Positions 1 to 8,666 of a DNA stretch of 64,000 nucleotides are shown here, one piece after another; the first letter of the stretch is position 1, and the number at the start of each line of letters is the position of its first letter. Source of the DNA: Burkholderiaceae bacterium (GTDB lineage Bacteria > Pseudomonadota > Gammaproteobacteria > Burkholderiales > Burkholderiaceae_C). The position numbers and the translations under genes were made by a program. The stretch spans positions 2,852,001 through 2,916,000 of the forward strand of contig JACKLI010000001.1 of NCBI GenBank assembly GCA_024235995.1, written 5' to 3'. The notes below the pieces were generated by a model that had not been told where the DNA came from, made no database searches, and saw only the letters and a program-made list of their open reading frames with translations.

Positions 1-2
1 AG

Positions 3-599
3 CAGCCCACCCGCACCGACGAAGACCATTTCTGGCATCTGGCGCGCAGCCGCACCGGCGTGGCAATGACGGACTTCGAGTTCGCGCTGATGCGCACGGC
101 CGAATCGTTTGCCCGCTGGCAAAGCGAGTGCCTGGCCGCGGTGACGGGCGCGCAGCTGTCGGGCGCCGAAAACGCCATGCTGCACGTGATCTGCATGCAC
201 GCCCAGCCCAAGACGGTGCGCGAGTTGATGCACATGATCAACCGCAGCGACCTGCCCAACGTGCAGTACGGGCTGCGCAAGCTGATGCAGCTCGGGTTCG
301 TGACCAAGAGCGGCAGCGCGCGCAAAGGGGTTTTCTATGCCGGCACGCCCCAGGGCATCGAAGTGTGCGAGGCCTATGCGCGCCTGCGGGAAAAAGTGCT
401 GCTGCGCGGCGCCGAGGCGATGCCGCAATTCCTCGCCCAAACCCGGCAGATGCACGGCCAGCTCGAGGAACTGGAGCGCCTGTACGAGTCGGTCAGCCGC
501 GAGGTGGCGACCTACCACCGCAGAAGCTTGACCGCGACACCCAAAAAAGAGGCTCAGAGGCATGGGCAAGGAAAGATTTCAAATAAAAAATCAATTTGA
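3..599 (+). CDS. MarR-like winged-helix regulator (5' partial)
   Basis: The reading frame is open from the first bases of the window, so the true start probably lies upstream; the in-frame GTG at 60 and ATG at 66 fall inside conserved-looking sequence (TDFEFALMRTAESFARW) and are poor starts. The core (an alanine-rich helix, VRELMHMIN, then NVQYGLRKLMQLGFVTK) looks like a winged helix in which LPNVQYGLRKL is the recognition helix. This matches the small winged-helix proteins related to MarR that are common in Comamonadaceae. The C-terminus (about 160-179 of the visible protein) is basic, low-complexity and AT-richer. The target is unknown; the next gene is an alcohol dehydrogenase, but a terminator separates them. 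Confidence 0.7.
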   Translation, partial: QPTRTDEDHFWHLARSRTGVAMTDFEFALMRTAESFARWQSECLAAVTGAQLSGAENAMLHVICMHAQPKTVRELMHMINRSDLPNVQYGLRKLMQLGFVTKSGSARKGVFYAGTPQGIEVCEAYARLREKVLLRGAEAMPQFLAQTRQMHGQLEELERLYESVSREVATYHRRSLTATPKKEAQRHGQGKISNKKSI

Positions 600-638
600 A
601 ATTCGATTATTGCCTTGGCGAAATTGACCGCCATCAGG

Positions 639-665
639 TCAAACCCCTATAGGTTTGAATTTTTT
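639..665 (+). terminator. intrinsic terminator after the MarR-like gene
   Basis: TCAAACC pairs with GGTTTGA across a 6-base loop (CCTATA) and is followed by AT and a T tract. It lies 40 bases after the regulator's stop and ends its transcript before the alcohol dehydrogenase. Confidence 0.6.
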
Positions 666-870
666 ACATCTAAATAACTTTGGCCATCGATCGCCGGCCT
701 GCCGCCAGCGGCCATGCCTCGGCCCGCGTGCATGAAAACCCGGGCGGCACATTGATTTCGATGGGGGCGCGGCGCTTCGACCGCATTCCTGTGCAGGCCG
801 CTCGGACATGGTCCCACCGTGGCCCCCTAAGGCGTATGGTGGAGCTTTGCCGTGAAAGGAAAGCTCCCCC

Positions 871-1968
871 ATGACCGCCATGATGAAAGCCGCCGTTTTC
901 GTCGACAAGGGCCGCATCGAGCTGGCCGACAAGCCGATTCCCGACGTGGGCCCCAACGATGCGCTGGTGCGCATCACCACCACCACCATCTGCGGCACGG
1001 ACGTGCACATCCTCAAGGGCGAGTACCCCGTGGCCAAGGGCCTGACGGTGGGCCACGAGCCCGTGGGCGTGATCGAGAAGCTGGGTAGCGCCGTGCAGGG
1101 CTACCAGGAAGGCCAGCGCGTCATCGCCGGCGCCATCTGCCCCAACTTCAACAGCTATGCCGCGCAGGACGGCGCGCCCTCGCAGGACGGCAGCTACCTG
1201 GTGCCGCGCGGCCTGTGCGGCTGCCACGGCTACAAGGCCACGGCGGGCTGGCGCTTCGGCAACCTGATCGACGGCACGCAGGCCGAATACGTGCTGGTGC
1301 CGGACGCGCAGGCCAACCTGGCGCCGGTTCCCGACGGATTGAGCGACGAGCAGGTGCTGATGTGCCCGGACATCATGTCCACCGGCTTCAAGGGCGCGGA
1401 GAACGCCAACATCAAGATTGGCGACACCGTGGTGGTGTTCGCGCAGGGGCCCATCGGCCTGTGCGCCACGGCCGGCGCGCGCCTGCTGGGGGCCACCACC
1501 ATCATCGCCGTGGACGGCAACGATCACCGCCTGGGCATTGCCAGGAAGCTGGGCGCCGACGTGACGCTGAACTTCCGCAACGTGGACGTGGTGCAGGAGG
1601 TGATGAAGCTCACCGGCGGCAAGGGCGCGGACAGCTCCATCGAGGCGCTGGGCACCCAGGCCACGTTCGCGCAGGCCATGAAGGTGCTGCGGCCCGGCGG
1701 CACGCTGTCCAGCCTGGGGGTGTATTCGGAGGACCTGTCCATCCCCATCGCGCAGTTCGCCGCCGGCCTGGGCGACCACACCATCCGCACCGCGCTGTGC
1801 CCCGGCGGCAAGGAGCGCATGCGCCGCCTGATGAACGTCATCGCCTCGAACCGTCTGGACTTGGGCGCGCTGGTCACGCACCAGCGCCGGCTGGACGACA
1901 TCGTGCAGGCCTACGACCTGTTCTCGCACCAGCGCGACGGGGTGCTGAAAATCGCCATCAAGCCGTGA
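871..1968 (+). CDS. zinc-dependent secondary alcohol dehydrogenase
   Basis: This is a 365-residue medium-chain dehydrogenase/reductase, an NAD(P)-dependent alcohol dehydrogenase. The catalytic-zinc ligands follow the secondary-alcohol dehydrogenase pattern: Cys in ICGTDVH (about 41), His-Glu in GHEP (about 62-63) and Asp in CPDIMSTG (about 157). The four-cysteine structural zinc loop of classical ADHs is absent, as in the thermophilic and clostridial isopropanol dehydrogenases. The nucleotide-binding turn is GPIGLCA. The start at 871 has a GAAAGGAAAG ribosome site; ATGs at 880 and 883 are possible alternatives. The gene is monocistronic by spacing. The substrate is inferred to be a short secondary alcohol or ketone and is not proven. 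Confidence 0.9.
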   Translation: MTAMMKAAVFVDKGRIELADKPIPDVGPNDALVRITTTTICGTDVHILKGEYPVAKGLTVGHEPVGVIEKLGSAVQGYQEGQRVIAGAICPNFNSYAAQDGAPSQDGSYLVPRGLCGCHGYKATAGWRFGNLIDGTQAEYVLVPDAQANLAPVPDGLSDEQVLMCPDIMSTGFKGAENANIKIGDTVVVFAQGPIGLCATAGARLLGATTIIAVDGNDHRLGIARKLGADVTLNFRNVDVVQEVMKLTGGKGADSSIEALGTQATFAQAMKVLRPGGTLSSLGVYSEDLSIPIAQFAAGLGDHTIRTALCPGGKERMRRLMNVIASNRLDLGALVTHQRRLDDIVQAYDLFSHQRDGVLKIAIKP

Positions 1969-2047
1969 GGCGCCCTACTTGCCCACCCGTTGATTGAGCT
2001 TGTCGGCCGCGAAGTGCCCGGCCTTGGCCGCGTTCTCGGGCACGCAA

Positions 2048-2099
2048 TCAGATCGGCATCCAGCCCGCGCCGATCAAGCCCAATCAGCTATTGAATCGA
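2048..2099 (-). repeat. dispersed Comamonadaceae-type repeat, copy 1
   Basis: Read on the minus strand it contains AATAGCTGATTGGGCTTGAT then CGGCGCGGGCTGGA. It shares GCTTGATCGGCGCGGGC with the copy at 28961-29022. It sits directly downstream of the pbpG stop codon. Confidence 0.65.
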
Positions 2100-2104
2100 T
2101 AGTT

Positions 2105-3259
2105 TCAGCCGGCAAAACCGTGGCTCGCCACTGTGCTCGAATGCGGCAGCATCTCGACCCAGCGGCGCACGCGCTCGGCGTCGGCGAAGCGGGTGTACTT
2201 GCCGGCCGAGTCCAGGAACACCATGATCAGCTTGCGCCCCGCGATGCGCGTCTGCATGACCAGGCAGCGGCCCGCCTCGTTGATGAAGCCGGTCTTCTGC
2301 AGGCCGATGTCCCACTCGGGGCTCTTGACCAGGCCGTTGGTGTTGTTGAACTGCAGCAGGCGGTGGCCGACCGCCACCTCGTGGCTGGGCGAAGTGGTCA
2401 GCTCGCGCAGCTGCGGGTTCTGGTAGGCCGCGTTCACCAGCACCGCCAAGTCCCGCGCGCTGGACTGGTTGGCACTGGACAGGCCCGTCGGCTCGACGTA
2501 GCGCGTGTCCGTCATGCCCAACTGCTGGGCGCGCGCGTTCATCAGCGACACGAAGTGGTTCAGCCCGCCCGGAAAGGTGCGCCCCAGCGCGTGGGCGGCG
2601 CGGTTCTCGCTGGACATCAGCGCCAGGTGCAGCAGCTCGCCGCGCGACAGCTCGGTGCCTACGGTCAGGCGCGAGCGGCTGTTCTTCTCGGTGTCGACGT
2701 CCTCGTCCGTGATGGTGATGACCTGGTCCATCGGCAGGCGGGCCTCCGAAACGACCATGCCGGTCATCAGCTTGGTCAGCGAGGCGATGGGCAGCACCGC
2801 GTGCTCGTTCTTGCCCAGCAGCACCTGGTGCGTGTCCTGGTCCACCACCAGGGCCACGCTGGACTTCAGGCCCAGCGGGCCGGTGACCTCGTGCAGGCCC
2901 GCCATCTGGCCGAAGGACAGGCGCGCCGGCGGCTCCTCGCGCACGACCGCGGGGCGCAGCGACAGGCGATGGGTCTTGGAGGCCACGCGGGCCTTGCCAT
3001 GGCGCCGCCCGTCCAGCTTGGCCGAGACACGCGGGCTGCGGCTGCTGCTGGCCTTGGATTCGCTCTTGCGTGGGGCGGTCGCCTTGGCCGAATGGGCCTT
3101 GGCCGCGGTGCGATGGCTGGTGGCGGTGGAGGTGTGCTTCTTGCCGGCCGCCTGGGCGGGCGAAAACGGCAGCAGCGCCAGCAAGGCCAGCATCACCGCA
3201 CCGGTCCATCCGCGCAGGCCTGCCGCCCACCTGCCTGTTGCCACCCATTCACGCATCAT
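2105..3259 (-). CDS. pbpG: D-alanyl-D-alanine endopeptidase (PBP7 type)
   Basis: A 384-residue penicillin-binding peptidase (peptidase S11) that would trim peptidoglycan cross-links in the periplasm. A signal peptide (about 1-38, ending PAQAA) precedes a Lys/Ser/Ala-rich basic linker (about 39-110) and then the catalytic domain. The active-site motifs are all present: SLTK at 160-163, SEN at 217-219 and KTG at 322-324. The basic linker makes it longer than E. coli PBP7 (about 310 residues) and may tether it to the wall. Two consecutive ATG codons (3259, 3256) could each start it. Its promoter must lie in or next to the leuA terminator immediately upstream. Confidence 0.88.
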   Translation of the reverse strand: MMREWVATGRWAAGLRGWTGAVMLALLALLPFSPAQAAGKKHTSTATSHRTAAKAHSAKATAPRKSESKASSSRSPRVSAKLDGRRHGKARVASKTHRLSLRPAVVREEPPARLSFGQMAGLHEVTGPLGLKSSVALVVDQDTHQVLLGKNEHAVLPIASLTKLMTGMVVSEARLPMDQVITITDEDVDTEKNSRSRLTVGTELSRGELLHLALMSSENRAAHALGRTFPGGLNHFVSLMNARAQQLGMTDTRYVEPTGLSSANQSSARDLAVLVNAAYQNPQLRELTTSPSHEVAVGHRLLQFNNTNGLVKSPEWDIGLQKTGFINEAGRCLVMQTRIAGRKLIMVFLDSAGKYTRFADAERVRRWVEMLPHSSTVASHGFAG

Positions 3260-3299
3260 AGAACCCCGAGCCAGAACAAAAGCCGGGCGCCAGTGTACA

Positions 3300-3342
3300 A
3301 AAACAAAAAAAGATGCGCAACAACAATCAGTTGCGCATCTTT
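3300..3342 (-). terminator. leuA intrinsic terminator
   Basis: A 13-bp perfect stem (AAAGATGCGCAAC with GTTGCGCATCTTT, 3309-3321 and 3330-3342) has an 8-base loop. On the minus strand it is followed by a T-rich tract (3301-3310). It lies 33 bases beyond the leuA stop. Confidence 0.85.
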
Positions 3343-3374
3343 ATTGAAGCAGCCATTGAAGGATCGGGACTACC

Positions 3375-4913
3375 CTAGCCTTGCGCCGCAATCCGATCCG
3401 ATTTGCTATGTAACTTGTTGAGTGCACTCAGATATGCCTTCGCCGACGCGACGATGATGTCGGGGTCGGCCCCCACGCCGTTGACCACGCGTCCGGCGTT
3501 CTGCAGCCGCACGGTGACCTCGCCCTGTGCGTCGGTCGAGCCGCTGATGGCGTTGACCGAATACAGCACCATCTCGGCGCCGCTCTTGACATGCGCCTCG
3601 ATCGCTTTCAGCGACGCGTCCACCGGGCCGTTGCCGTCGGCGTGGCTGCGCACCTCCTTGCCGGCGGCGGTGAAGACGATCTCGGCATGCGGCTGCTCGC
3701 CGGTTTCGCTGCGCTGCGCCAGCGAGATGAAGCCGTAGTGCTCCTTCTCGGCCGTCACGCTCTCGTCGCTCACCAGCGCCAGGATGTCCTCGTCGAAGAT
3801 CTCGCTCTTGCGGTCGGCCAGCTCCTTGAACTTGGCAAACGCGGCCATCACCTCGCCCTCGGACTCCAGCTCCACGCCCAGCTCCTGCAGGCGCTGCTTG
3901 AAGGCGTTGCGGCCGCTGAGCTTGCCCAGCACGATCTTGTTGGTGCTCCAGCCCACGTCCTCCGCGCGCATGATCTCGTAGGTGTCGCGCGCCTTGAGCA
4001 CGCCGTCCTGGTGGATGCCGCTGGCATGCGCGAAGGCGTTGGCGCCGACGACGGCCTTGTTGGGCTGCACCACGAAGCCCGTGGTGGAGCTCACCATTTT
4101 GCTGGCGGCCAGGATCTGCGTGGTGTCGATGCCGACCTGCAGGTCGAAGTAGTCTTTGCGGGTCTTGACGGCCATCACCACCTCCTCGAGCGAGCAGTTA
4201 CCCGCGCGCTCGCCCAGGCCGTTGATGGTGCATTCAATCTGGCGCGCGCCGCCGATCTTGACACCCGCCAGGCTGTTGGCCACCGCCATGCCCAGGTCGT
4301 TGTGGCAGTGCACGGACCAGATGGCCTGGTCGCTGTTGGGCACCTTCTCGCGCAGCGTCTTGAGGAAGTTGCCGTACAGCTCGGGAATGGCGTAGCCCAC
4401 GGTGTCGGGAATGTTGATGGTGGTGGCGCCCTCGCGGATCGCCGCCTCGCACACGCGGGCCAGAAAGTCCATGTCGCTGCGGTAGCCGTCCTCGGCGCTG
4501 AACTCGATGTTGTCGCGCTGGTTGCGCGCAAAGCGCACCGCCAGCCTGGCCTGCTCGAACACCTCCTCGGGCGTCATGCGCAGCTTCTTCTCCATGTGCA
4601 GCGGGCTGGTGGCGATGAAGAGATGGATGCGCGCGTTGTCGCTGCCCTTCAGCGCCTCGGCGGCGCGCGCGATGTCGCGGTCGTTGGCGCGCGCCAGCGA
4701 GCACACGGTGGAGTCCTTGACGACACGCGCGATCGCCTGCACGCATTCGAAATCGCCGTTGCTGCTGGCGGCGAAGCCGGCCTCGATCACGTCCACCTTC
4801 AGGCGCTCGAGCTGGCGCGCGATGCGCAGCTTCTCGTCCTTGGTCATGGACGCGCCGGGCGACTGCTCGCCGTCGCGCAAGGTGGTGTCGAAGATGATGA
4901 GTTGGTCGGTCAT
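3375..4913 (-). CDS. leuA: 2-isopropylmalate synthase
   Basis: A 512-residue enzyme catalysing the first committed step of leucine synthesis: acetyl-CoA plus 2-oxoisovalerate gives 2-isopropylmalate. It has the N-terminal TIM-barrel signature DTTLRDGEQSPG (9-20, with metal-binding RD), the metal-binding HCH (202-204), GAGNCSLEE-type sequence (NGLGERAGNCSLEEV) and a C-terminal LeuA dimer/regulatory domain (about 390-505) that normally binds leucine as feedback inhibitor. The ATG at 4913 has a GGAG site about 9 bases upstream. It is monocistronic, with its own strong terminator, and is preceded by a probable attenuator and leader peptide (see 4977-5085), so control by leucyl-tRNA supply is likely in addition to feedback inhibition. 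Confidence 0.96.
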   Translation of the reverse strand: MTDQLIIFDTTLRDGEQSPGASMTKDEKLRIARQLERLKVDVIEAGFAASSNGDFECVQAIARVVKDSTVCSLARANDRDIARAAEALKGSDNARIHLFIATSPLHMEKKLRMTPEEVFEQARLAVRFARNQRDNIEFSAEDGYRSDMDFLARVCEAAIREGATTINIPDTVGYAIPELYGNFLKTLREKVPNSDQAIWSVHCHNDLGMAVANSLAGVKIGGARQIECTINGLGERAGNCSLEEVVMAVKTRKDYFDLQVGIDTTQILAASKMVSSTTGFVVQPNKAVVGANAFAHASGIHQDGVLKARDTYEIMRAEDVGWSTNKIVLGKLSGRNAFKQRLQELGVELESEGEVMAAFAKFKELADRKSEIFDEDILALVSDESVTAEKEHYGFISLAQRSETGEQPHAEIVFTAAGKEVRSHADGNGPVDASLKAIEAHVKSGAEMVLYSVNAISGSTDAQGEVTVRLQNAGRVVNGVGADPDIIVASAKAYLSALNKLHSKSDRIAAQG

Positions 4914-4976
4914 GAAGCGGTCTCCGGGTCAGGGGTCAGGGTGAGGGCACCCGCGAGCAAAATGTCTGCGCCAAAC

Positions 4977-5048
4977 AAAAAGGCCCGCTGCGGGTGCAAA
5001 CGGGCCTTTGCTGGAAAAATCGCGCGCGCTATCGCACCTGCCCGTTTG
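4977..5048 (-). promoter_or_regulatory. leuA transcription attenuator (terminator/antiterminator)
   Basis: On the minus strand a 9-bp stem (AAAGGCCCG with CGGGCCTTT; 5009-5001 and 4987-4979) followed by TTTTTG forms an intrinsic terminator about 65 bases before leuA. The segment CAAACGGGC inside the leader ORF (5048-5040) is perfectly complementary, over 9 bp, to GCCCGTTTG in the terminator's 5' half (5005-4997). Pairing the two would disrupt the terminator. This is the architecture of ribosome-mediated attenuation: stalling on leucine codons leaves the antiterminator segment free. It could in part also end pssA transcripts. Confidence 0.65.
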
Positions 5049-5085
5049 GCACGGCCAGTAGTCGTAGGGCGAGCGAATGGTTCAT
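5029..5085 (-). CDS. leuL: leu leader peptide (18 aa)
   Basis: The 18-codon ORF encodes MNHSLALRLLAVPNGQVR. Leucine is codons 5, 7, 9 and 10 (CTC, CTA, CTA, CTG); two are CTA, a codon that should be rare in this GC-rich genome, and an AT-poor CGA sits between them. The antiterminator segment is codons 13-16, so a ribosome held at the Leu cluster would expose it. A TATATT hexamer (5099-5094) lies just upstream, which would give an almost leaderless message; no Shine-Dalgarno is visible and the -35 is weak. The assignment rests on composition, position and the paired hairpins, not on homology. Confidence 0.6.
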   Translation of the reverse strand: MNHSLALRLLAVPNGQVR

Positions 5086-5133
5086 GGGCACAAAATATAG
5101 CACAGCCGGCGCCATGCCTGCATCGAGCGCGCG

Positions 5134-6015
5134 TCAGTCGCCGTGCAGGCCGCGCTCGTCGGGTTCGTCGGTCGAGGTGCTGACGATGCTGACCGGCTCG
5201 CCCTTGGCCTTGCGCCAGGCGTAGATGACGTAGCCCGACAGCGCGTAGCCCACGAACAACAGAAACAGGATGGTGGCCGGCTCGATGCTGATGACCGCGA
5301 TCAGCAGCGCCGCCAGCACCAGCACCACGAAGGGCACGCTGCGCGGGCTGCGCATGTCCTTGAAGCTGTAGTACGGCGTGTTGGTGACCATGGTCAGGCC
5401 GGCGAACAGCGTGATGGCGAACATCAGCCAGGCGAAGTCGCCGCGCGCCACGCGCCGCCCGCCCAGCATCGAGAGCAACTCGCGGAACAGCGGCACGTCG
5501 CGCTGCGCCTCCAGCATGGCGCTGGTCAGCCAGATGAAGCCCGCCACCAGCGCCGCCGCCGCCGGCGAGGGCAGCCCCTGGAAGTAGCGCTTGTCCACCA
5601 CCGCCGTGTTGACGTTGAAGCGCGCCAGGCGCAGCGCCGCGCAGGCGCAGTAGACGAAGGCGGCGAACCAGCCGGCCTTGCCCAGCGGCTGCAGCGCCCA
5701 CACGTAGGCCACCAGCGCCGGCGCGGCGCCGAAGCTGACCATATCCGACAGCGAGTCCATCTGCTCGCCGAACGCGCTTTGCGTGCGCGTCATGCGCGCC
5801 ACGCGCCCATCCAGGCTGTCGAGCACCATGGCCGCGAAAATGCCCGCGGTGGCCAGGCCGAAGTGGCCGTTCATGGCCATCACGATGGCGTAGAAGCCGC
5901 CGAACAGCGCCGCCAGCGTGATCATGTTGGGCAGCACGTAGATGCCCTTGCGGCGCGGGCGCGGCGGCGCCGCGTCCGGCAGCGTCGGTGGGGGCGAAAA
6001 ATCGGGGTCGGGCAT
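5134..6015 (-). CDS. pssA: CDP-diacylglycerol--serine O-phosphatidyltransferase
   Basis: A 293-residue integral membrane enzyme that makes phosphatidylserine, the precursor of phosphatidylethanolamine. The CDP-alcohol phosphotransferase signature is complete: D66-S-L-D69-G70, A73-R74, G83, D87, D91. About eight hydrophobic segments follow a Pro/Asp-rich cytoplasmic N-terminus. The ATG at 6015 is chosen because GGAG lies 8 bases upstream and the family core begins soon after; the open frame continues far upstream only as a shadow of the permease gene. It follows the ABC permease on the same strand after 62 bases. In many relatives pssA lies near ilvC/leuA, which fits its position here before leuA. 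Confidence 0.93.
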   Translation of the reverse strand: MPDPDFSPPPTLPDAAPPRPRRKGIYVLPNMITLAALFGGFYAIVMAMNGHFGLATAGIFAAMVLDSLDGRVARMTRTQSAFGEQMDSLSDMVSFGAAPALVAYVWALQPLGKAGWFAAFVYCACAALRLARFNVNTAVVDKRYFQGLPSPAAAALVAGFIWLTSAMLEAQRDVPLFRELLSMLGGRRVARGDFAWLMFAITLFAGLTMVTNTPYYSFKDMRSPRSVPFVVLVLAALLIAVISIEPATILFLLFVGYALSGYVIYAWRKAKGEPVSIVSTSTDEPDERGLHGD

Positions 6016-6077
6016 CGGTTGGGGCTCCGGCGGCTCGCCTGCGCGGGCCGCGACTGGCGGCAGTGTAGCGGGTGGCT

Positions 6078-8600
6078 TCAATCGGCGGCCTGACGAAGCG
6101 TCTGCACCACCGGGCGGCGCAGCACCTCGCGCAGGCTCCACCAGCCCGCCACCAGCGCCAGCAGCGCGCCGGCCAGCGCGCTGACCAGGGCCACCCAGGG
6201 CGGCGGCGCCCAGCTGAAGTCGAACACCTGCCGCGCCAGCGCCCAGCCCATGCCCATCGCGGCCACGCTGGCCAGCAGGCCGGCCAGCAGGCCCACGCCC
6301 GCCAGCTCGGCGCGCTGCAACTGGCGCAGCAACTGGCCGCTGGCGCCGACGGCGCGCATGATGGCGAACTCGCGCGCGCGCTCCTCGCGCGTGGCGCCCA
6401 CCGCCGCCAGCAGCACCAGCAGGCCGGCCGCCAGCGTGAAGCCGAACAGGAACTGCACCGCGCCGATCACCTGGTCCAGCACGCGCTGCACCTGGGCGAT
6501 GGACTGCGCCGTGTCGACGTTGGTGATGTTGGGAAACTGCCGCACCAGCGCGTTGTCGAAGCCGGCCCGCGCGGGCGCGCGGTAGGCCGCGATGTAGGTG
6601 ACGGGCAGCTCGGGCATGTCGGCGCGCGGGAACATGACGAAGAAGTTGACCCGCATCGACGCCCAGTCCACCTTGCGCAGCGAGGTGATGCGCGCCTCGA
6701 CGGGCATGCCGCCGACGTCGAAGCGCAGCGTGTCGCCCAGCTTCAGGCCCAGCGTCTGCGCCAGGCCCTCCTCGACGCTGATGGCATCCGCCTCGTCCGG
6801 CTGCCAGCGGCCGGCGACGATCGCGTTGTACGGCGGCCGGTCGGCGGCGTTCGACAGGTTGAACTCGCGCTCGACCAGGCGCTGCGCGCGCTCGTCGGCG
6901 TAGCGCCCGGGGTCGACGGCCTGGCCGTTGACGGCCACCAGCCGGCCGCGGAACATGGGGTACCAGTCCATCCTGCCCGCGCCCGCCTGCTGCACGGTGT
7001 GACGGAAGGCCTCGGCCTGGTCCGGTATGATGTTGATGACGAAGCGGTTGGGCGCGTCGGGCGGCGTGGCCTGGCGCCAGCTGTCGATCAGGTCGGTGCG
7101 CAGCAGCACCAGCAGCACCAGGGCCAGCAGGCCCACCGCCAGGCTGCTGACCTGCACCACGGCGTAGACCGGGCGCGCGGCCAGCTGGCGCGTGGCCAGT
7201 ACCAGCCAGCGCGGCGCCGTCTGCTCGTGCACCAGGCGCCGCAGCAGCGCCACCGCGCCCCAGGCCAGCGCGGCGAACAGCGCGGCCGCGCCGGCAAAGC
7301 CGCCGACCGCGATCAGGCCCAGCGCGCGGTCCCGGCTCAGCGCCAGCAGCAGCGCGGCAAAGCCCAGCGCGCCCAGGGCCAGCACCGCCAGCGACGCCGC
7401 CTTGAGCGCCCCCACGTCGCGCCGCAGCACGCGCAGCGGCGGCACCTGCGCCAGCTGCAGCACGGGCGGCAGGCCGAAGGCCACCAGCAGCGTCAGGCCC
7501 AGGCCCAGGCCGGCCAGGGCGGGCCAGGCGCTGGGCGCGGGCAGGCTGGCATCCAGCAGCCCCGCCATCAGGCCGACGAACACGTGGTGCAGCCCCCAGC
7601 CCAGGCCGATGCCGACCCCGCTGGCCGCCAGCCCCGCCAGCAGAAACTCGAGCGCATACGCACCCGCCATGGTGCGCTGCGGCAGGCCCAGCACGCGCAG
7701 CATGGCGGCGGCGTCGAGCTGGCGGGCGGCAAACGCGCGCGCCGCCAGCGCCACGGCCACGGCCGACAACAGCGCCGCCAGCAGCACCACCAGGTTGAGG
7801 AATTTCTCGGCCCGCCCCAGGGTCTGCTGCATCTCGGGGCGGCCATTGGCCAGCGACTCCAGGCGCACGCCACGCACGCCGGGCTGCTTCAGTTCGGCCT
7901 CGGCCCAGGCGGTGAAGCGCCGCACCGCCGGCTCGGGCCCGGCCAGCGCCAGCCGATACGTCACGCGGCTGGCCGGCTGCACCAGCGCGGTGGCCGGCAG
8001 GTCGGCCGCGTTGATCATCACGCGCGGGGCAAAGCTCATGAAGCCGGCGCCGCGGTCGGGCTCCTGCGCGATCAGCGCGGCGATGCGCAGCGCGCTGTCG
8101 CCCAGCAGCACGCTGTCGCCCACGTGCAGGCCCAGGGCCTCCAGCAACGCCGGGTCCACCCAGGCCTGGCCGCGCGCCGGGATGGCGCGCGTGGGCGTGC
8201 CGGTGACGTCGCCCGGCTGCTGCGTCAGGCGCATCTGGCCGCGCAGCGGATAGCCATCGGCCACCGCCTTCAGCGCCACCAGGCGCGTGGCGCCGCCCTG
8301 CGCGTCGCTGGCGCGCCCCATGGTCGGAAAGCTCAGCGTCAGCACGCCCTGCAGGCCGTCGGCGCGCGCATGCTCCAGCCAGGCCGCGGCCGGCGGCTGG
8401 TCGCTGACCAGCACCACGTCGCCGCCCAGCAGCTGGCGCGCGTCGCGCTGCAGCCCGCCCTGCAGGCGGTCGGAGAAAAAGCCCACGCTGGTCAGCGCCG
8501 CCACCGCCAGCACCGCCGCCAGCGCCAGCAGGCGCAACTCGCCCGCCCGCACGTCGCGCCACAGGTTGCGCCAGCCAAGGGAAAACCACGCGTTCCGCAT
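6078..8600 (-). CDS. FtsX-like ABC transporter permease (YbbP type)
   Basis: An 840-residue permease with the layout of the YbbP/macrolide-exporter family: one N-terminal membrane segment (about 20-40), a large periplasmic domain, a central membrane cluster (about 265-500), a second periplasmic domain and three C-terminal segments carrying FtsX motifs (for example REFAIMRAVGAS near 755). Such permeases normally work with a LolD/YbbA-like ATPase in lipid or lipoprotein handling, but none is next to it here. The start is placed at ATG 8600; a TTG nine codons upstream is less likely. It may be co-transcribed with pssA. The substrate is unknown. Confidence 0.85.
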   Translation of the reverse strand: MRNAWFSLGWRNLWRDVRAGELRLLALAAVLAVAALTSVGFFSDRLQGGLQRDARQLLGGDVVLVSDQPPAAAWLEHARADGLQGVLTLSFPTMGRASDAQGGATRLVALKAVADGYPLRGQMRLTQQPGDVTGTPTRAIPARGQAWVDPALLEALGLHVGDSVLLGDSALRIAALIAQEPDRGAGFMSFAPRVMINAADLPATALVQPASRVTYRLALAGPEPAVRRFTAWAEAELKQPGVRGVRLESLANGRPEMQQTLGRAEKFLNLVVLLAALLSAVAVALAARAFAARQLDAAAMLRVLGLPQRTMAGAYALEFLLAGLAASGVGIGLGWGLHHVFVGLMAGLLDASLPAPSAWPALAGLGLGLTLLVAFGLPPVLQLAQVPPLRVLRRDVGALKAASLAVLALGALGFAALLLALSRDRALGLIAVGGFAGAAALFAALAWGAVALLRRLVHEQTAPRWLVLATRQLAARPVYAVVQVSSLAVGLLALVLLVLLRTDLIDSWRQATPPDAPNRFVINIIPDQAEAFRHTVQQAGAGRMDWYPMFRGRLVAVNGQAVDPGRYADERAQRLVEREFNLSNAADRPPYNAIVAGRWQPDEADAISVEEGLAQTLGLKLGDTLRFDVGGMPVEARITSLRKVDWASMRVNFFVMFPRADMPELPVTYIAAYRAPARAGFDNALVRQFPNITNVDTAQSIAQVQRVLDQVIGAVQFLFGFTLAAGLLVLLAAVGATREERAREFAIMRAVGASGQLLRQLQRAELAGVGLLAGLLASVAAMGMGWALARQVFDFSWAPPPWVALVSALAGALLALVAGWWSLREVLRRPVVQTLRQAAD

Positions 8601-8666
8601 CCTTCGGACGATAGCCGATATGGGCAACGCACGCGGCTACGATGACCGATTCACCTGGAGACCCCC

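Noticed and set aside
575..605. ATTTCAAA/TTTGAAAT inverted repeat at the end of the MarR-like gene
   Set aside because: It lies in AT-rich coding tail just before a better terminator and no T tract follows; no function supported.
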